Assembly: GCF_030297175.1 (NCBI RefSeq)
Contig: NZ_AP028070.1
Coordinates: 3,596,001 to 3,660,000, forward strand
Source: Marinobacter sp. LA51
GTDB taxonomy: Bacteria > Pseudomonadota > Gammaproteobacteria > Pseudomonadales > Oleiphilaceae
Direction: 5' to 3'
Length of the DNA stretch: 64,000 nucleotides
The stretch's first letter is position 1; each line of letters begins with the position of its first letter. The notes under the pieces were generated by a model, which did no database searches, had not been told where the DNA came from, and worked only from the letters and a program-made list of their open reading frames with translations. Shown one piece after another: positions 1 to 8,658 of the stretch. A program made the translations under genes and the position numbers.

Positions 1-209
1 GAACCGGTCTGTTTGCAACCGCAGAACCAGACCCACTCCTTTTTTTCCGCGGTAAATTTTACCGGGGTGAATCCGGTGCCTTTGTGGGAGCCATCGCAAA
101 ACGGTTGGTTCTGGCTTCGGCCACACGCGCACCACAGGTAGTTTTTACCCGCCTCAACCAGCACGGAATAGGGTGTCTTACTGGCCACCAGCGCCTTGTC
201 ATCACTCAT
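1..209 (-). CDS. CDGSH iron-sulfur domain protein (3' end cut off)
   Basis: The start ATG is at 207-209 on the minus strand and the frame runs off the left edge, so only about 69 residues are seen. The protein has the CDGSH-type signature C-A-C-G-x(6)-P-F-C-D-G-S-H, which supplies three Cys and one His to a 2Fe-2S cluster in this family. A second Cys-x-Cys (F-C-G-C-K) follows near the edge, suggesting a two-motif bacterial CDGSH protein, but the second motif is incomplete. It is divergent from the arsenic operon. Small bacterial CDGSH proteins are assigned electron-transfer or cluster-transfer roles; the specific partner cannot be told here. Confidence 0.85.
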   Translation of the reverse strand, partial: MSDDKALVASKTPYSVLVEAGKNYLWCACGRSQNQPFCDGSHKGTGFTPVKFTAEKKEWVWFCGCKQTG

Positions 210-298
210 ACCGCCTCCGGTCATAATCTTGCCCTCAGATAGAAGCAGTATAGACAATGACCCCAAGGCACTTGCCTGGCCACTCATTGCCGGTTATT

Positions 299-322
299 GT
301 ATATGCACTTTCTAGCATATAC
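299..322. promoter_or_regulatory. Perfect dyad upstream of acr3, candidate ArsR-type operator
   Basis: Two 8-base arms, GTATATGC at 299-306 and GCATATAC at 315-322, form a perfect inverted repeat with an 8-base spacer. A further self-complementary GTATATAC lies at 331-338. The site sits just before the acr3 leader and between divergent genes. ArsR/SmtB-family repressors bind AT-rich dyads of this kind. No arsR gene is in the window, so the regulator is inferred. Confidence 0.5.
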
Positions 323-338
323 GGATTTAGGTATATAC

Positions 339-395
339 ATGAGCGCTGAAGCAAACAACCAGAGAATCCGCCCAAGCAACACGGATGGCGCGTAA
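339..395 (+). CDS. 18-codon leader ORF coupled to acr3
   Basis: An ATG at 339 opens an 18-codon ORF (starting M-S-A-E-A-N-N-Q) that ends in TAA at 393-395. The stop shares its last base with the acr3 ATG (TAATG). An AGG lies 8 bases before this ATG, while acr3 itself has only a weak GGATGG. The overlap suggests translational coupling. The peptide has no recognisable family. It could instead be the remnant of an N-terminal extension of Acr3 lost by frameshift. Confidence 0.4.
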   Translation: MSAEANNQRIRPSNTDGA

Positions 396-1423
396 TGGGC
401 CTGTTCGAACGCTACCTCAGTGTCTGGGTCGCCCTGGCCATTCTCCTTGGCATGACCACCGGCAGCCTGTTCCCGGACGGGTACGAAGTCATAGCCAACC
501 TGACCTACGCACACGTGAACCTGGTCGTCGCCGTGTTCATCTGGGCCATGATTTACCCGATGATGGTCCAGATCGACTTTTCGGCAATCCGACAGGTGGG
601 CCGCGAGCCGCGCGGGCTGGTGCTGACATTGGTGGTGAACTGGCTGATTAAACCCTTCACCATGGCCGCCCTCGGCTGGCTGTTCTTCAAGGTGTTGTTC
701 GCGGGGATGATTGATCCGGCCACCGCCACCGAATACATCGCCGGGATGATTCTGCTTGGGGTCGCGCCCTGCACCGCCATGGTGTTCGTATGGAGTCAGC
801 TGACCCGAGGCAACGCTGCCTATACCCTGGTTCAGGTGTCGGTGAACGACGTCATCATGGTCTTTGCGTTTGCGCCGATTGCCGCGTTGCTCCTGGGCCT
901 GTCCTCCATCACCGTGCCCTGGCAGACGCTGTTGCTGTCTGTTTTGCTGTATGTGGTCGCACCCCTGATTGCTGGCGTACTGACCCGACGCTATCTTTTA
1001 AGGCAGGGCAAGCAACGCCTGGACGGATGGCTACACCACAGCAAACCGACCACGGTGCTCGGGCTGCTGGCAACCGTGGCCCTGCTGTTCGGGCTTCAGG
1101 CCGAGCGCATCCTAGACAACCCGGTCGCGATTGGGCTGATCGCGATACCGCTGCTGATCCAGAGCTACGGCATTTTCGTCATCGCTTATCTGGCCGCCCG
1201 AAAGCTGCAACTGCCCCACAATATTGCGGCGCCGGCCGGGCTGATCGGTACTTCAAACTTTTTTGAACTGGCGGTGGCCGTTGCAATCAGCCTGTTTGGG
1301 CTGACCTCGGGCGCGGCCCTGGCGACCGTGGTCGGCGTTCTGGTGGAGGTTCCGGTTATGCTATCGCTGGTGGCCCTCGCAAACCGGACCCGACACTGGT
1401 TTCCTCAGCCAATCTCATCCTGA
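395..1423 (+). CDS. acr3: Arsenite efflux permease, Acr3 family
   Basis: This 342-residue protein has about ten hydrophobic segments and ordinary Acr3 length. It is an inner-membrane arsenite exporter driven by the membrane potential or proton gradient. The N-terminus ([10 protein letters not shown]) and the segment [15 protein letters not shown] (Cys126), followed by the V-S-V-N-D helix, are typical of Acr3 rather than ArsB; the Cys is the conserved one required for arsenite transport. The gene is first in an operon with a GAPDH gene 41 bases downstream and arsJ. Together these give resistance to arsenite (Acr3) and arsenate (GAPDH plus ArsJ). No arsC or arsR is seen here. Confidence 0.93.
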   Translation: MGLFERYLSVWVALAILLGMTTGSLFPDGYEVIANLTYAHVNLVVAVFIWAMIYPMMVQIDFSAIRQVGREPRGLVLTLVVNWLIKPFTMAALGWLFFKVLFAGMIDPATATEYIAGMILLGVAPCTAMVFVWSQLTRGNAAYTLVQVSVNDVIMVFAFAPIAALLLGLSSITVPWQTLLLSVLLYVVAPLIAGVLTRRYLLRQGKQRLDGWLHHSKPTTVLGLLATVALLFGLQAERILDNPVAIGLIAIPLLIQSYGIFVIAYLAARKLQLPHNIAAPAGLIGTSNFFELAVAVAISLFGLTSGAALATVVGVLVEVPVMLSLVALANRTRHWFPQPISS

Positions 1424-1464
1424 CACACAATCACCCTGGCCCAGCGCTATAGGAGACACTGTAC

Positions 1465-2469
1465 ATGAGCACCATCAAAGTAGGCATTAACGGCTTTGGC
1501 CGAATTGGCAGGCTAGCGTTGCGTGCCGCCTGGGACTGGCCAGGCATTGAGTTTGTAGCCATCAACGACCCGGGCGCGGATGCCGGAACACTGGCCCACC
1601 TGCTCACCTTCGACAGTATTCACGGACGCTGGAACCGGGACGCCGGCGTGGAGGGCACTCATATAGTGATCGACGAACGCCGTATCCGGGTGACCCACAA
1701 CCGCACCATCGCCGAGACCGACTGGTCCGGTTGTGACGTGGTCATCGAAGCCAGTGGTGTGATGAAGAAGGTCGACGTGCTACAGGCCTATCTGGATCAA
1801 GGCGTCAAGCGGGTGGTGGTTACTGCCCCGGTGAAAGAGGCCGGCGCCAAGAACCTGGTCGTAGGCGTGAACGATCACCTGTTCGACCCGGGCACCGATC
1901 GGATCGTTACCGCCGCCTCCTGCACCACCAATTGCCTGGCGCCGGTGGTCAAGGTGATCCATGAAAAACTGGGCATCAAGCACGGCTCCATCACCACCAT
2001 CCATAGCCTGACCAACACCCAGACCATCATCGACGCCCCACACAAGGACCTGCGCCGGGCCCGGGCCTGCGGCAGTTCGCTGATTCCGACCACCACCGGC
2101 TCGGCCACCGCCATCATCGAGATCTTTCCGGAGCTGAAGGGCCGGCTCGATGGGCACGCGGTCCGTGTCCCCCTCACCAATGCCTCCCTGACCGACTGCG
2201 TGTTTGAAGTCGACACGCCAACGGACCGGGACACCGTAAACCAATTGCTGAAAGAAGCCGCCGAGGGCGAACTGGACGGGATTCTTGGCTACGAGGAACG
2301 GCCGCTGGTGTCCATCGACTACCAGACCGATCCCCGCTCCTCGATCATCGATGCGCTGTCGACCATGGTGGTCAACGACACTCAGGTCAAAATCTACGCC
2401 TGGTACGACAACGAATGGGGCTATGCCAACCGCACCGCCGAACTGATGCGCAAGGTGGGCGCTGACTGA
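1465..2469 (+). CDS. gap: Glyceraldehyde-3-phosphate dehydrogenase of the arsenate pathway
   Basis: The 334-residue enzyme has the N-terminal Rossmann motif [10 protein letters not shown] and the active-site A-S-C-T-T-N-C with catalytic Cys153. In the arsenic setting GAPDH makes 1-arseno-3-phosphoglycerate from glyceraldehyde-3-phosphate and arsenate, and ArsJ exports this unstable product. The GAPDH-arsJ pairing was characterised in Pseudomonas. The gene is one base away from arsJ, so the two are almost certainly co-translated. A purely glycolytic role is less likely given its position between acr3 and arsJ. A GAGAC-type ribosome site lies just before the ATG. Confidence 0.93.
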   Translation: MSTIKVGINGFGRIGRLALRAAWDWPGIEFVAINDPGADAGTLAHLLTFDSIHGRWNRDAGVEGTHIVIDERRIRVTHNRTIAETDWSGCDVVIEASGVMKKVDVLQAYLDQGVKRVVVTAPVKEAGAKNLVVGVNDHLFDPGTDRIVTAASCTTNCLAPVVKVIHEKLGIKHGSITTIHSLTNTQTIIDAPHKDLRRARACGSSLIPTTTGSATAIIEIFPELKGRLDGHAVRVPLTNASLTDCVFEVDTPTDRDTVNQLLKEAAEGELDGILGYEERPLVSIDYQTDPRSSIIDALSTMVVNDTQVKIYAWYDNEWGYANRTAELMRKVGAD

Positions 2470-2470
2470 C

Positions 2471-3664
2471 ATGACCGCCGCCATCCGACAGTATCTGGTC
2501 ATTACCGGCAATTACTGGACCTTTACCCTGACCGACGGTGCCCTGAGAATGCTGGTGGTGCTGCATTTCCACCAGCTCGGCTACTCACCGCTGGAAATTG
2601 CCCTGCTCTTTGTCTTCTACGAGTTCTTCGGCGTGGTCACCAATCTGCTTGGAGGCTATCTGGGCGCGCGCATGGGCCTCAATCGCACCATGAATCTGGG
2701 CCTGTTGCTGCAGATCGTGGCGCTGGCCATGCTGGCCGTGCCAGCCGCCGCCTTGACAGTACCCTGGGTCATGGCGGCCCAGGCCCTGTCCGGCATTGCC
2801 AAGGACCTGAACAAGATGTCAGCCAAGAGCGGCATCAAGCTGCTGGTCTCGGATGCCGAGCAGGGCAAGCTCTACCGCTGGGTGGCGCTCCTGACCGGCT
2901 CCAAGAACACCCTCAAGGGCGTGGGTTTCTTCCTGGGCGGCGTGCTGCTGATGGCGATCGGGTTCCAGGGCGCGGTCATTGCCATGGCTGCGGTGCTGGT
3001 GCTGATCTGGCTATCAAGTCTGGTGCTGCTGCAGCAGGAGCTTGGCAAGAGCAAGGCCAAACCCAAGTTCACCGACATCCTGTCCAAGAGCCGCCCGATC
3101 AACCTGCTCTCGGGCGCCCGACTATTCCTGTTCGGCGCCCGGGACGTCTGGTTCGTGGTGGCCCTGCCGGTGTACCTGCACACGGTGTTCGGTTGGGATT
3201 TCTGGCAGGTGGGTGGTTTCATGGCCAGCTGGGTCATTGGCTACGGTATCGTGCAGACCCTGGCACCACGCATCACCGGCGATCAGGCCGGACGCCTGCC
3301 GGCGGTGCTCTGGGCCGCGCTTCTGGCGGTAGTTCCGGCGGCCATTGCACTGGGGCTGACCACCGGAGTCTCACCGCAGGTGGCGGTGGTTGGCGGGCTG
3401 CTGCTGTTCGGTGTGCTGTTCGCCATCAACTCGTCCCTGCACAGCTACCTGATCGTCAGCTATGCCCGGGGCGACGGTGTGTCCCTGGACGTTGGCTTTT
3501 ATTACATGTCCAACGCCGCAGGTCGGCTGCTTGGCACCGTGCTGTCGGGCTGGGTCTACCAGGTTTACGGTCTCGAGGCCTGCCTATGGCTCTCCTGCGG
3601 GCTGATCGCTCTGGCCGCACTGATTGCCACCGGGCTGCCGGAACGGCGCCCGGCTCCGGCCTGA
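2471..3664 (+). CDS. arsJ: ArsJ, organoarsenical (1-arseno-3-phosphoglycerate) exporter
   Basis: This 397-residue major facilitator protein has about 11-12 membrane helices and the ArsJ-like N-terminus with N-Y-W-T-F-T-L-T-D-G-A-L-R-M. It starts one base after the GAPDH stop codon (TGACATG). Family knowledge: ArsJ exports 1-arseno-3-phosphoglycerate, which hydrolyses outside the cell to release arsenate. Linkage to GAPDH is the diagnostic context. A general drug exporter is the alternative, but position and sequence both favour ArsJ. Confidence 0.92.
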   Translation: MTAAIRQYLVITGNYWTFTLTDGALRMLVVLHFHQLGYSPLEIALLFVFYEFFGVVTNLLGGYLGARMGLNRTMNLGLLLQIVALAMLAVPAAALTVPWVMAAQALSGIAKDLNKMSAKSGIKLLVSDAEQGKLYRWVALLTGSKNTLKGVGFFLGGVLLMAIGFQGAVIAMAAVLVLIWLSSLVLLQQELGKSKAKPKFTDILSKSRPINLLSGARLFLFGARDVWFVVALPVYLHTVFGWDFWQVGGFMASWVIGYGIVQTLAPRITGDQAGRLPAVLWAALLAVVPAAIALGLTTGVSPQVAVVGGLLLFGVLFAINSSLHSYLIVSYARGDGVSLDVGFYYMSNAAGRLLGTVLSGWVYQVYGLEACLWLSCGLIALAALIATGLPERRPAPA

Positions 3665-3667
3665 TGC

Positions 3668-4750
3668 TCAGAGCGGACGCAACACCTCGGTCAGCTTGCC
3701 GGTCTCGGTCAGTTCCATGAACTCGTCACCCAGGCGGTCGCTCTCCGCGATCGCCTTGTGCCAGGATCGTTCCCGGCCCCGATCATCGTTCACATAGGCC
3801 TCAAAATCCTTCCGGTCCGGCAGCTTTCGGTCAGGCAGGGTCTCCAGGTATTCCTTCGACGGCGCCACCAACACCACGTCCTGTAACCGGGTGGCATCGC
3901 CGCGGCGCCAGGGAAGGGTCTTGTCAAACCAGCCCGGCACCACCTTGTCGGTGAAGTGCGGGTACAGAATCACCCCGGGCTGCTCGTAGGGCAGGTCCAG
4001 GTGATAATCCAACAACCCGCCGTCCCGGTACACCCCCTCAGGCGCACCCGGAATATTGCGAACCCCGGACATCACCATGGGGATGGACGCGGAGGCCAAC
4101 AGGGCCGGCAACAGGTTGTCACGGGTCAGGGCCACTTCGTGGCTGGGAAAATCAATCAGCTTGGAGACAGGGGCCTTGAGCCGGGCGTCGTGCAGAATAC
4201 CCCGCTCCATGAATCGGCCCAGGTGACGACGGCTAACCATGTTGGCACTGATGGCGTTCATCAGCCCTAGACTGAGCCGGCCCCGGGTATCGTGTTCGAG
4301 CATCCCCAGACTGCGCACCACCACGACATTCAGCCGATACCAGGGATGGTTGAGAATGTAATCCTCACAACCGGCCAGCAGCGTTTCCAGGAACAGCACA
4401 CTCTTGCGACTGACTTCCGCTGCGCTGACGCCCTTGGCAAACCGCTGGGAGGTATAGAGTTCGGCCAGTTTCGCCAACTGCGCCTTGGGATTGTCGGAGG
4501 AGGCTACCGCGGCAAAGCGCCAGCTGCCAATGGACGAGCCAATCAGCGAACGCTCCTGCGGGACTGCCGGCAACCAGTCGCCGAAAATCGCTTTGTCCAG
4601 GCCACTAAGCCCGAGGGCTTTGGGGCCTCCAGCGGCCCCAGGAACAACATGGACATCTTCCGGACCCAGTGGCTTGTCTTTCAGCCGCTGCATAGCACGC
4701 CGACCGGCTCGGATCGTCAGTGCTGGCGGCCGGGTATGAATTGCGGTCAT
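3668..4750 (-). CDS. Patatin-like phospholipase family protein
   Basis: This 360-residue protein shows the parts of a patatin-type Ser-Asp lipid acyl hydrolase. An oxyanion-like G-A-A-G-G-P-K is near residues 38-44, the nucleophile elbow G-S-S-I-G is at 71-75 (Ser73), and the D-G-G motif is near 243-245. The ATG at 4750 is preceded by GAGGGAA, a good ribosome site. It has no signal peptide, so it is probably cytoplasmic and may act on membrane lipids. It is convergent with arsJ with only three bases between stop codons, so it is not part of that operon. Confidence 0.75.
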   Translation of the reverse strand: MTAIHTRPPALTIRAGRRAMQRLKDKPLGPEDVHVVPGAAGGPKALGLSGLDKAIFGDWLPAVPQERSLIGSSIGSWRFAAVASSDNPKAQLAKLAELYTSQRFAKGVSAAEVSRKSVLFLETLLAGCEDYILNHPWYRLNVVVVRSLGMLEHDTRGRLSLGLMNAISANMVSRRHLGRFMERGILHDARLKAPVSKLIDFPSHEVALTRDNLLPALLASASIPMVMSGVRNIPGAPEGVYRDGGLLDYHLDLPYEQPGVILYPHFTDKVVPGWFDKTLPWRRGDATRLQDVVLVAPSKEYLETLPDRKLPDRKDFEAYVNDDRGRERSWHKAIAESDRLGDEFMELTETGKLTEVLRPL

Positions 4751-4931
4751 GTGGCATTCCCTCTCGTCAAGGCGCGAAGTTTAACGAAGCAACGCGTACA
4801 CAGCCAAGCGCAGGCCGCCAAAATGTCGGGAATAGCGACAGTTAGTGCTTCTTTGTCAGAAAGCTCATGCTACTATTTGAATAGTTCTAAACTGGCAGCA
4901 GTCGGTGTTTCCTAGGCAGCGGGAGTATGCT

Positions 4932-5990
4932 GTGAATCTGTTTTTCCCAGGTGACCAAATCGCCCGCAATCCTACCCTTGCCGTTCTGGGCTTCCGACGG
5001 CAACTGATGTACCACCTTCACTTCTGGGCATTTGTTGCAATCGCTCCGCTGATCCTGGTGCAGTGGCAGCAGGAGCATTATCTGCTGTCCGGCCTTCTGA
5101 TTCTGTTCTGTTTGAACGCGCTCCTGGTGATCGCCTTTTTAAAGTTTCGCAATACTTACTTTCTGAACGGGCGTCTCTTTCCGCTCCTCGCCATGATTGC
5201 CGCCGGCTACTCCACCGTGATCAACGGCCACTCCGGCCTTTACTGGGCCTATCCGGCCGCAACCGCGCTGTTCTTCCTGCTACCCCTGCGCGAAGCCGCC
5301 GCCAGCAATATCGTGTTCATCTCGGTAATGGCCGTCATTTCCTTCCTGTACCTTCCGGAAGCCGAATTCTGGCGGATTGTCGTGTCTCTGGCGCTGACTT
5401 GCATCTTCGCCATGGTCTTTGCCTGGCTGGTGGGCAAACTGCAGCAGGAGCTGACCTGGCTAGCCACCACCGATCCGCTTACCGGCTGCCTGAACCGATC
5501 TCAGTTGGCCGACGTCCTGAATACGCAAATCCAGATGCGGGAGCGTTACGAACGGGTGTCGAGCCTGATATTACTGGATCTGGATTTTTTCAAGGCCATC
5601 AATGATGAGTGGGGGCACCAAGCCGGTGACCAGGTGCTGAGAGAGATGGCGACGCGACTCCGCAAACGGCTTAGGGAAATCGACCAGCTGTTCCGAATCG
5701 GCGGTGAGGAATTCATGATCGTACTGCCCGAGACCCGCCAGCGTGACGCCGACACCCTTGCCCATCAGCTCCTGGCCAGCATCAGCGCGCGGCCATTCCT
5801 GAACAACGTCAAAGTGACTGCCAGCGCCAGTGTCGCCGAGGTAAGCCAGGGGGAAACCTGGTCGGTGTGGTTAAACCGAGCGGACCAAGCGCTGTATCAA
5901 GCCAAGTCCAAAGGCCGGGATCAGGTGGTCAACGCCCAGCGGCCGTCACCCTCTGCCGCCGGCACCCTGCCGGATTCGACGACGACCTGA
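4932..5990 (+). CDS. Membrane diguanylate cyclase (GGDEF)
   Basis: I place the start at GTG 4932 because GCGGGAG lies 6 bases before it; an in-frame GTG at 4905 has no ribosome site. The resulting 352 residues start with five or six membrane helices (about 20-170), followed by a GGDEF domain. The active-site loop G-G-E-E-F is at 257-261 and a product-inhibition RxxD motif (R-E-I-D) ends five residues before it, so an active, feedback-controlled cyclase is expected. It makes cyclic di-GMP from two GTP. No separate sensor domain is recognised; the membrane part may sense a signal. Confidence 0.9.
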   Translation: MNLFFPGDQIARNPTLAVLGFRRQLMYHLHFWAFVAIAPLILVQWQQEHYLLSGLLILFCLNALLVIAFLKFRNTYFLNGRLFPLLAMIAAGYSTVINGHSGLYWAYPAATALFFLLPLREAAASNIVFISVMAVISFLYLPEAEFWRIVVSLALTCIFAMVFAWLVGKLQQELTWLATTDPLTGCLNRSQLADVLNTQIQMRERYERVSSLILLDLDFFKAINDEWGHQAGDQVLREMATRLRKRLREIDQLFRIGGEEFMIVLPETRQRDADTLAHQLLASISARPFLNNVKVTASASVAEVSQGETWSVWLNRADQALYQAKSKGRDQVVNAQRPSPSAAGTLPDSTTT

Positions 5991-6003
5991 GCAGGGACAA
6001 ACC

Positions 6004-6978
6004 CTAACCGACCCGCTTGCGGAACTCCCGGTAGGCCCCGAAGACATCCCACGGACATTCGAAATGGGGGTAGTGCCCAATGTTCCTCAAGCTGACAACA
6101 TCCGGATTGGCAATCAATTCGCGGTATCGCCTGGCCATGGCTGCGCCGGACACCGGGTCCGCCGTGCCCGAAATCAGCCGCATCGGCTGACTGGCGTTTT
6201 GCAGGGCGCGAACCCAGCGATTGCGGTGACAACGCCGCTCTTCCATGAAATGAATGAGTTTATGCAGAATGCCACGGCCATTGTTGTAGGTCAGCAGATG
6301 CCAGAAATCCTCCATGTCACTCTGGTCGGGCGGATTCTGGCTGCCAAACAGGCGCCGGAAACTCCGCTCGAAACTCCGGCGAGTCAGACCGCGGCTAACC
6401 AAACCACCCAGAGGGCTGCGCAGGAGTTTCTGAATAAGCAGCGGGTGATGCACTTCCGGGAACAGGGCGCCATTCAGGAAACAGACACTGGCAATGGCAA
6501 ACGGCAGCGCGCCTTCCTGTTCCCGCGCCAACAACTCCTGGGTCACACTGCAACCGTAGTCGTGGGCAAACAGATGCACAGAGCTCAGCCCCAGGCCCTC
6601 AATCCAACCCTGAACAAGGTCGGCCTGGTCTTCAATGCTGTAGGGGTAGTTAACAGGCTTGTCGGAGAATCCAAAGCCAAGCAGGTCCAGAGTCAAGACA
6701 CTGTATTGCTGGGTCAGCATGGGCCAGACCCGGCTCCAGTCCCAACTGGCGGTGGGAAAGCCGTGCAGCAAAACCAGGGGCTCGCCCTGGCCGTTCATAC
6801 GGCTGAAAATGGCATGGCCTTCGTACTTGAACCACTTGCCTCCCTGCTGCCACCCATCGAGGGTGCCCTCTTCGTGCCTGGGCACGGCCTTTCGGGCATC
6901 GGCGATCACCTGCTCCATCCTTTTTCCCCGGGGATATTCCAGCCCCAAACTGTAAAACAATAGCGTGCTGGCTGCCAT
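6004..6978 (-). CDS. Alpha/beta hydrolase with Asp nucleophile (epoxide hydrolase/haloalkane dehalogenase type)
   Basis: The 324-residue protein has the oxyanion H-G-F-P-T (72-76) and the elbow A-H-D-Y-G, where Asp130 takes the place of Ser. This is the arrangement of epoxide hydrolases and haloalkane dehalogenases, which form an ester on Asp. Later come S-G-T-A-D-P (acid) and N-I-G-H-Y-P-H (catalytic His). The halide-stabilising Trp that follows the nucleophile in classical dehalogenases is Tyr here, so the substrate is open. The start is uncertain: ATG 6978 has little ribosome site, while an internal ATG at 6918 has GGGG seven bases upstream. Divergent from folE. Confidence 0.8.
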   Translation of the reverse strand: MAASTLLFYSLGLEYPRGKRMEQVIADARKAVPRHEEGTLDGWQQGGKWFKYEGHAIFSRMNGQGEPLVLLHGFPTASWDWSRVWPMLTQQYSVLTLDLLGFGFSDKPVNYPYSIEDQADLVQGWIEGLGLSSVHLFAHDYGCSVTQELLAREQEGALPFAIASVCFLNGALFPEVHHPLLIQKLLRSPLGGLVSRGLTRRSFERSFRRLFGSQNPPDQSDMEDFWHLLTYNNGRGILHKLIHFMEERRCHRNRWVRALQNASQPMRLISGTADPVSGAAMARRYRELIANPDVVSLRNIGHYPHFECPWDVFGAYREFRKRVG

Positions 6979-7111
6979 AGTCTGTGGCTCGTTTCAGGCC
7001 ATTGGGACCTGTAAGTGGTCTTTTCCCCATCACGTCGCGTAAAGCGTAGAGATGACAGACAAATTGCCTTAAGCTTTGGGCCACGTAAGACACAGCAGAC
7101 CGGAATTGATT

Positions 7112-7681
7112 ATGACCAAACTCCTTGACGACCTCGCAGGCCACTACAGCGCCATCATTAATGGGCTAGGTGAAGACACCGGCCGCGAAGGTCTGCAAGA
7201 CACACCCATGCGTGCCGCCAAGGCCATGCAGTTTCTCACCCAGGGCTACCAGCAGAGCCTGTCCGACCTGGTTAACAACGCCGTATTCGAATCCGCCATG
7301 GACGAAATGGTTGTGGTTCAGGACATTGAGCTCTACAGCATGTGCGAGCACCACATGTTGCCGTTCATCGGCAAGTGCCACATTGCCTACCTGCCCCAGG
7401 GCCGGGTGCTGGGACTGTCCAAGTTTGCCCGTATCGTCGACATGTACGCCCGTCGCCTGCAGATCCAGGAAAATCTGACCCGGCAGATCGCTGAGGCAAT
7501 CGAAGAAGTTACCAACGCCAAGGGCGTTGCGGTGGTTATCGAGGCGCAGCACATGTGCATGATGATGCGGGGCGTCGAAAAGCAGAATTCCCGCATGAAG
7601 ACCTCGATGATGCTGGGCCAGTTTCGCAAATCCCAGGCAACCCGCAGCGAGTTCCTGAACCTCATTGGTAACAACCGCTGA
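7112..7681 (+). CDS. folE: GTP cyclohydrolase I
   Basis: The 189-residue enzyme converts GTP to 7,8-dihydroneopterin triphosphate and formate. Zinc ligands typical of the type I enzyme are present: C-E-H-H (Cys78 and His81) and the later H-M-C (Cys149). ATG 7112 is chosen over an upstream TTG because it starts the conserved helix. folX follows after 24 bases, so this copy probably feeds tetrahydromonapterin synthesis rather than only folate. No regulatory element is obvious in the short region shared with the divergent hydrolase gene. Confidence 0.95.
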   Translation: MTKLLDDLAGHYSAIINGLGEDTGREGLQDTPMRAAKAMQFLTQGYQQSLSDLVNNAVFESAMDEMVVVQDIELYSMCEHHMLPFIGKCHIAYLPQGRVLGLSKFARIVDMYARRLQIQENLTRQIAEAIEEVTNAKGVAVVIEAQHMCMMMRGVEKQNSRMKTSMMLGQFRKSQATRSEFLNLIGNNR

Positions 7682-7705
7682 TTCCAACCGGATAACGGAG
7701 GCGCT

Positions 7706-8080
7706 ATGACAGACGTAACCGGCAACCATCAGGCCCGGGTCCGCATTAAAGATCTGCTGCTTCGGGCCTACATTGGTATCAAGGAAGAGGAGATCAACAA
7801 TCAGCAGGATGTGCTGATCAACGTCTGTCTGACCTACGATGCGACCGACGCCATCAACGAGAACGAAATCTCGGCAGCTCTGAACTACCGCACCATCACC
7901 AAGCAGATCATTCACCATGTCGACGGCAATCGGTTCGCCCTGCTTGAGCGCTTGACCCATGAGGTGCTGAGTATTGTCATGGAACACGCGGCGGTACAGT
8001 GGGCGCAGGTGGAAATTGATAAGCCCCACGCGCTACGCTATGCCGAATCCGTCTCGGTCTGTCTCGAGGCCCATCGCTAA
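7706..8080 (+). CDS. folX: Dihydroneopterin triphosphate 2'-epimerase
   Basis: The 124-residue protein resembles Escherichia coli FolX along its length, with A-L-N-Y-R-T-I-T-K and H-A-L-R-Y-A-E-S-V. FolX epimerises dihydroneopterin triphosphate to dihydromonapterin triphosphate; FolB aldolases are paralogs of the same fold. Its place directly after folE supports FolX: in pseudomonads this pair serves tetrahydromonapterin, cofactor of phenylalanine hydroxylase. A GGAG ribosome site lies before the ATG. Confusion with FolB is the main alternative. Confidence 0.88.
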   Translation: MTDVTGNHQARVRIKDLLLRAYIGIKEEEINNQQDVLINVCLTYDATDAINENEISAALNYRTITKQIIHHVDGNRFALLERLTHEVLSIVMEHAAVQWAQVEIDKPHALRYAESVSVCLEAHR

Positions 8081-8102
8081 GCAATCCCGGTAGCAAGCAC
8101 CC

Positions 8103-8534
8103 ATGCCACACGACTCACCGACCCAGCTCCGGGCTATCCTGGAGGACGTCCGAACAATTGCCCTGGTCGGCGCCAGTGAAAAGACCAACCGCCCGTCCCA
8201 CGAGGTCATGGTCTATCTGCAACAACACGGTTACCGGGTGCTGCCGGTTAACCCTAGGATTGCCGGGCGCCAGCTACTGGGTGAAACCGTGGTGGCCGAT
8301 TTGCCGTCGCTGCCTGAGCCGGTCGACATGGTGGACGTGTTCCTGGCCCCGGAACGCACCGATGCCATCATTGATCAGGCCATCGCGCTCAAGATCCCCA
8401 CACTGTGGTTGCAGATTGGTGTGATCAACGAAACTGGCGTTGCCCGGGCCGAAGCAGCCGGACTGATCACAGTGATGGATCGCTGCACCAAACGGGAAAT
8501 TACCCGCCTGGGTCTGCCCCCCATTTTGGCCTGA
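8103..8534 (+). CDS. CoA-binding domain protein (YccU-like)
   Basis: This 143-residue single-domain Rossmann protein has I-A-L-V-G-A-S near the N-terminus and a C-terminal D-R-C-T-K-R-E, both typical of the YccU family of CoA-binding proteins related to the succinyl-CoA synthetase alpha N-domain. The cellular role is not known. It starts 22 bases after folX and may be co-transcribed, but no pathway link is evident. Confidence 0.85.
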   Translation: MPHDSPTQLRAILEDVRTIALVGASEKTNRPSHEVMVYLQQHGYRVLPVNPRIAGRQLLGETVVADLPSLPEPVDMVDVFLAPERTDAIIDQAIALKIPTLWLQIGVINETGVARAEAAGLITVMDRCTKREITRLGLPPILA

Positions 8535-8658
8535 ATTCACCAGTAAGATACTGAGAACCGGTGCCCACTGTCGTTTCCGGGCTGTGACTCACTGCCCCGC
8601 TCTGCCATAATCGGGACCCCATGTCCGGGTTCGGATCGGTTCAGTGATGGAGTAACCT

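Noticed and set aside
4905..4931. Upstream GTG as start of the diguanylate cyclase
   Set aside because: The GTG at 4932 has GCGGGAG at proper distance, while 4905 has no ribosome site and would add nine non-family residues.
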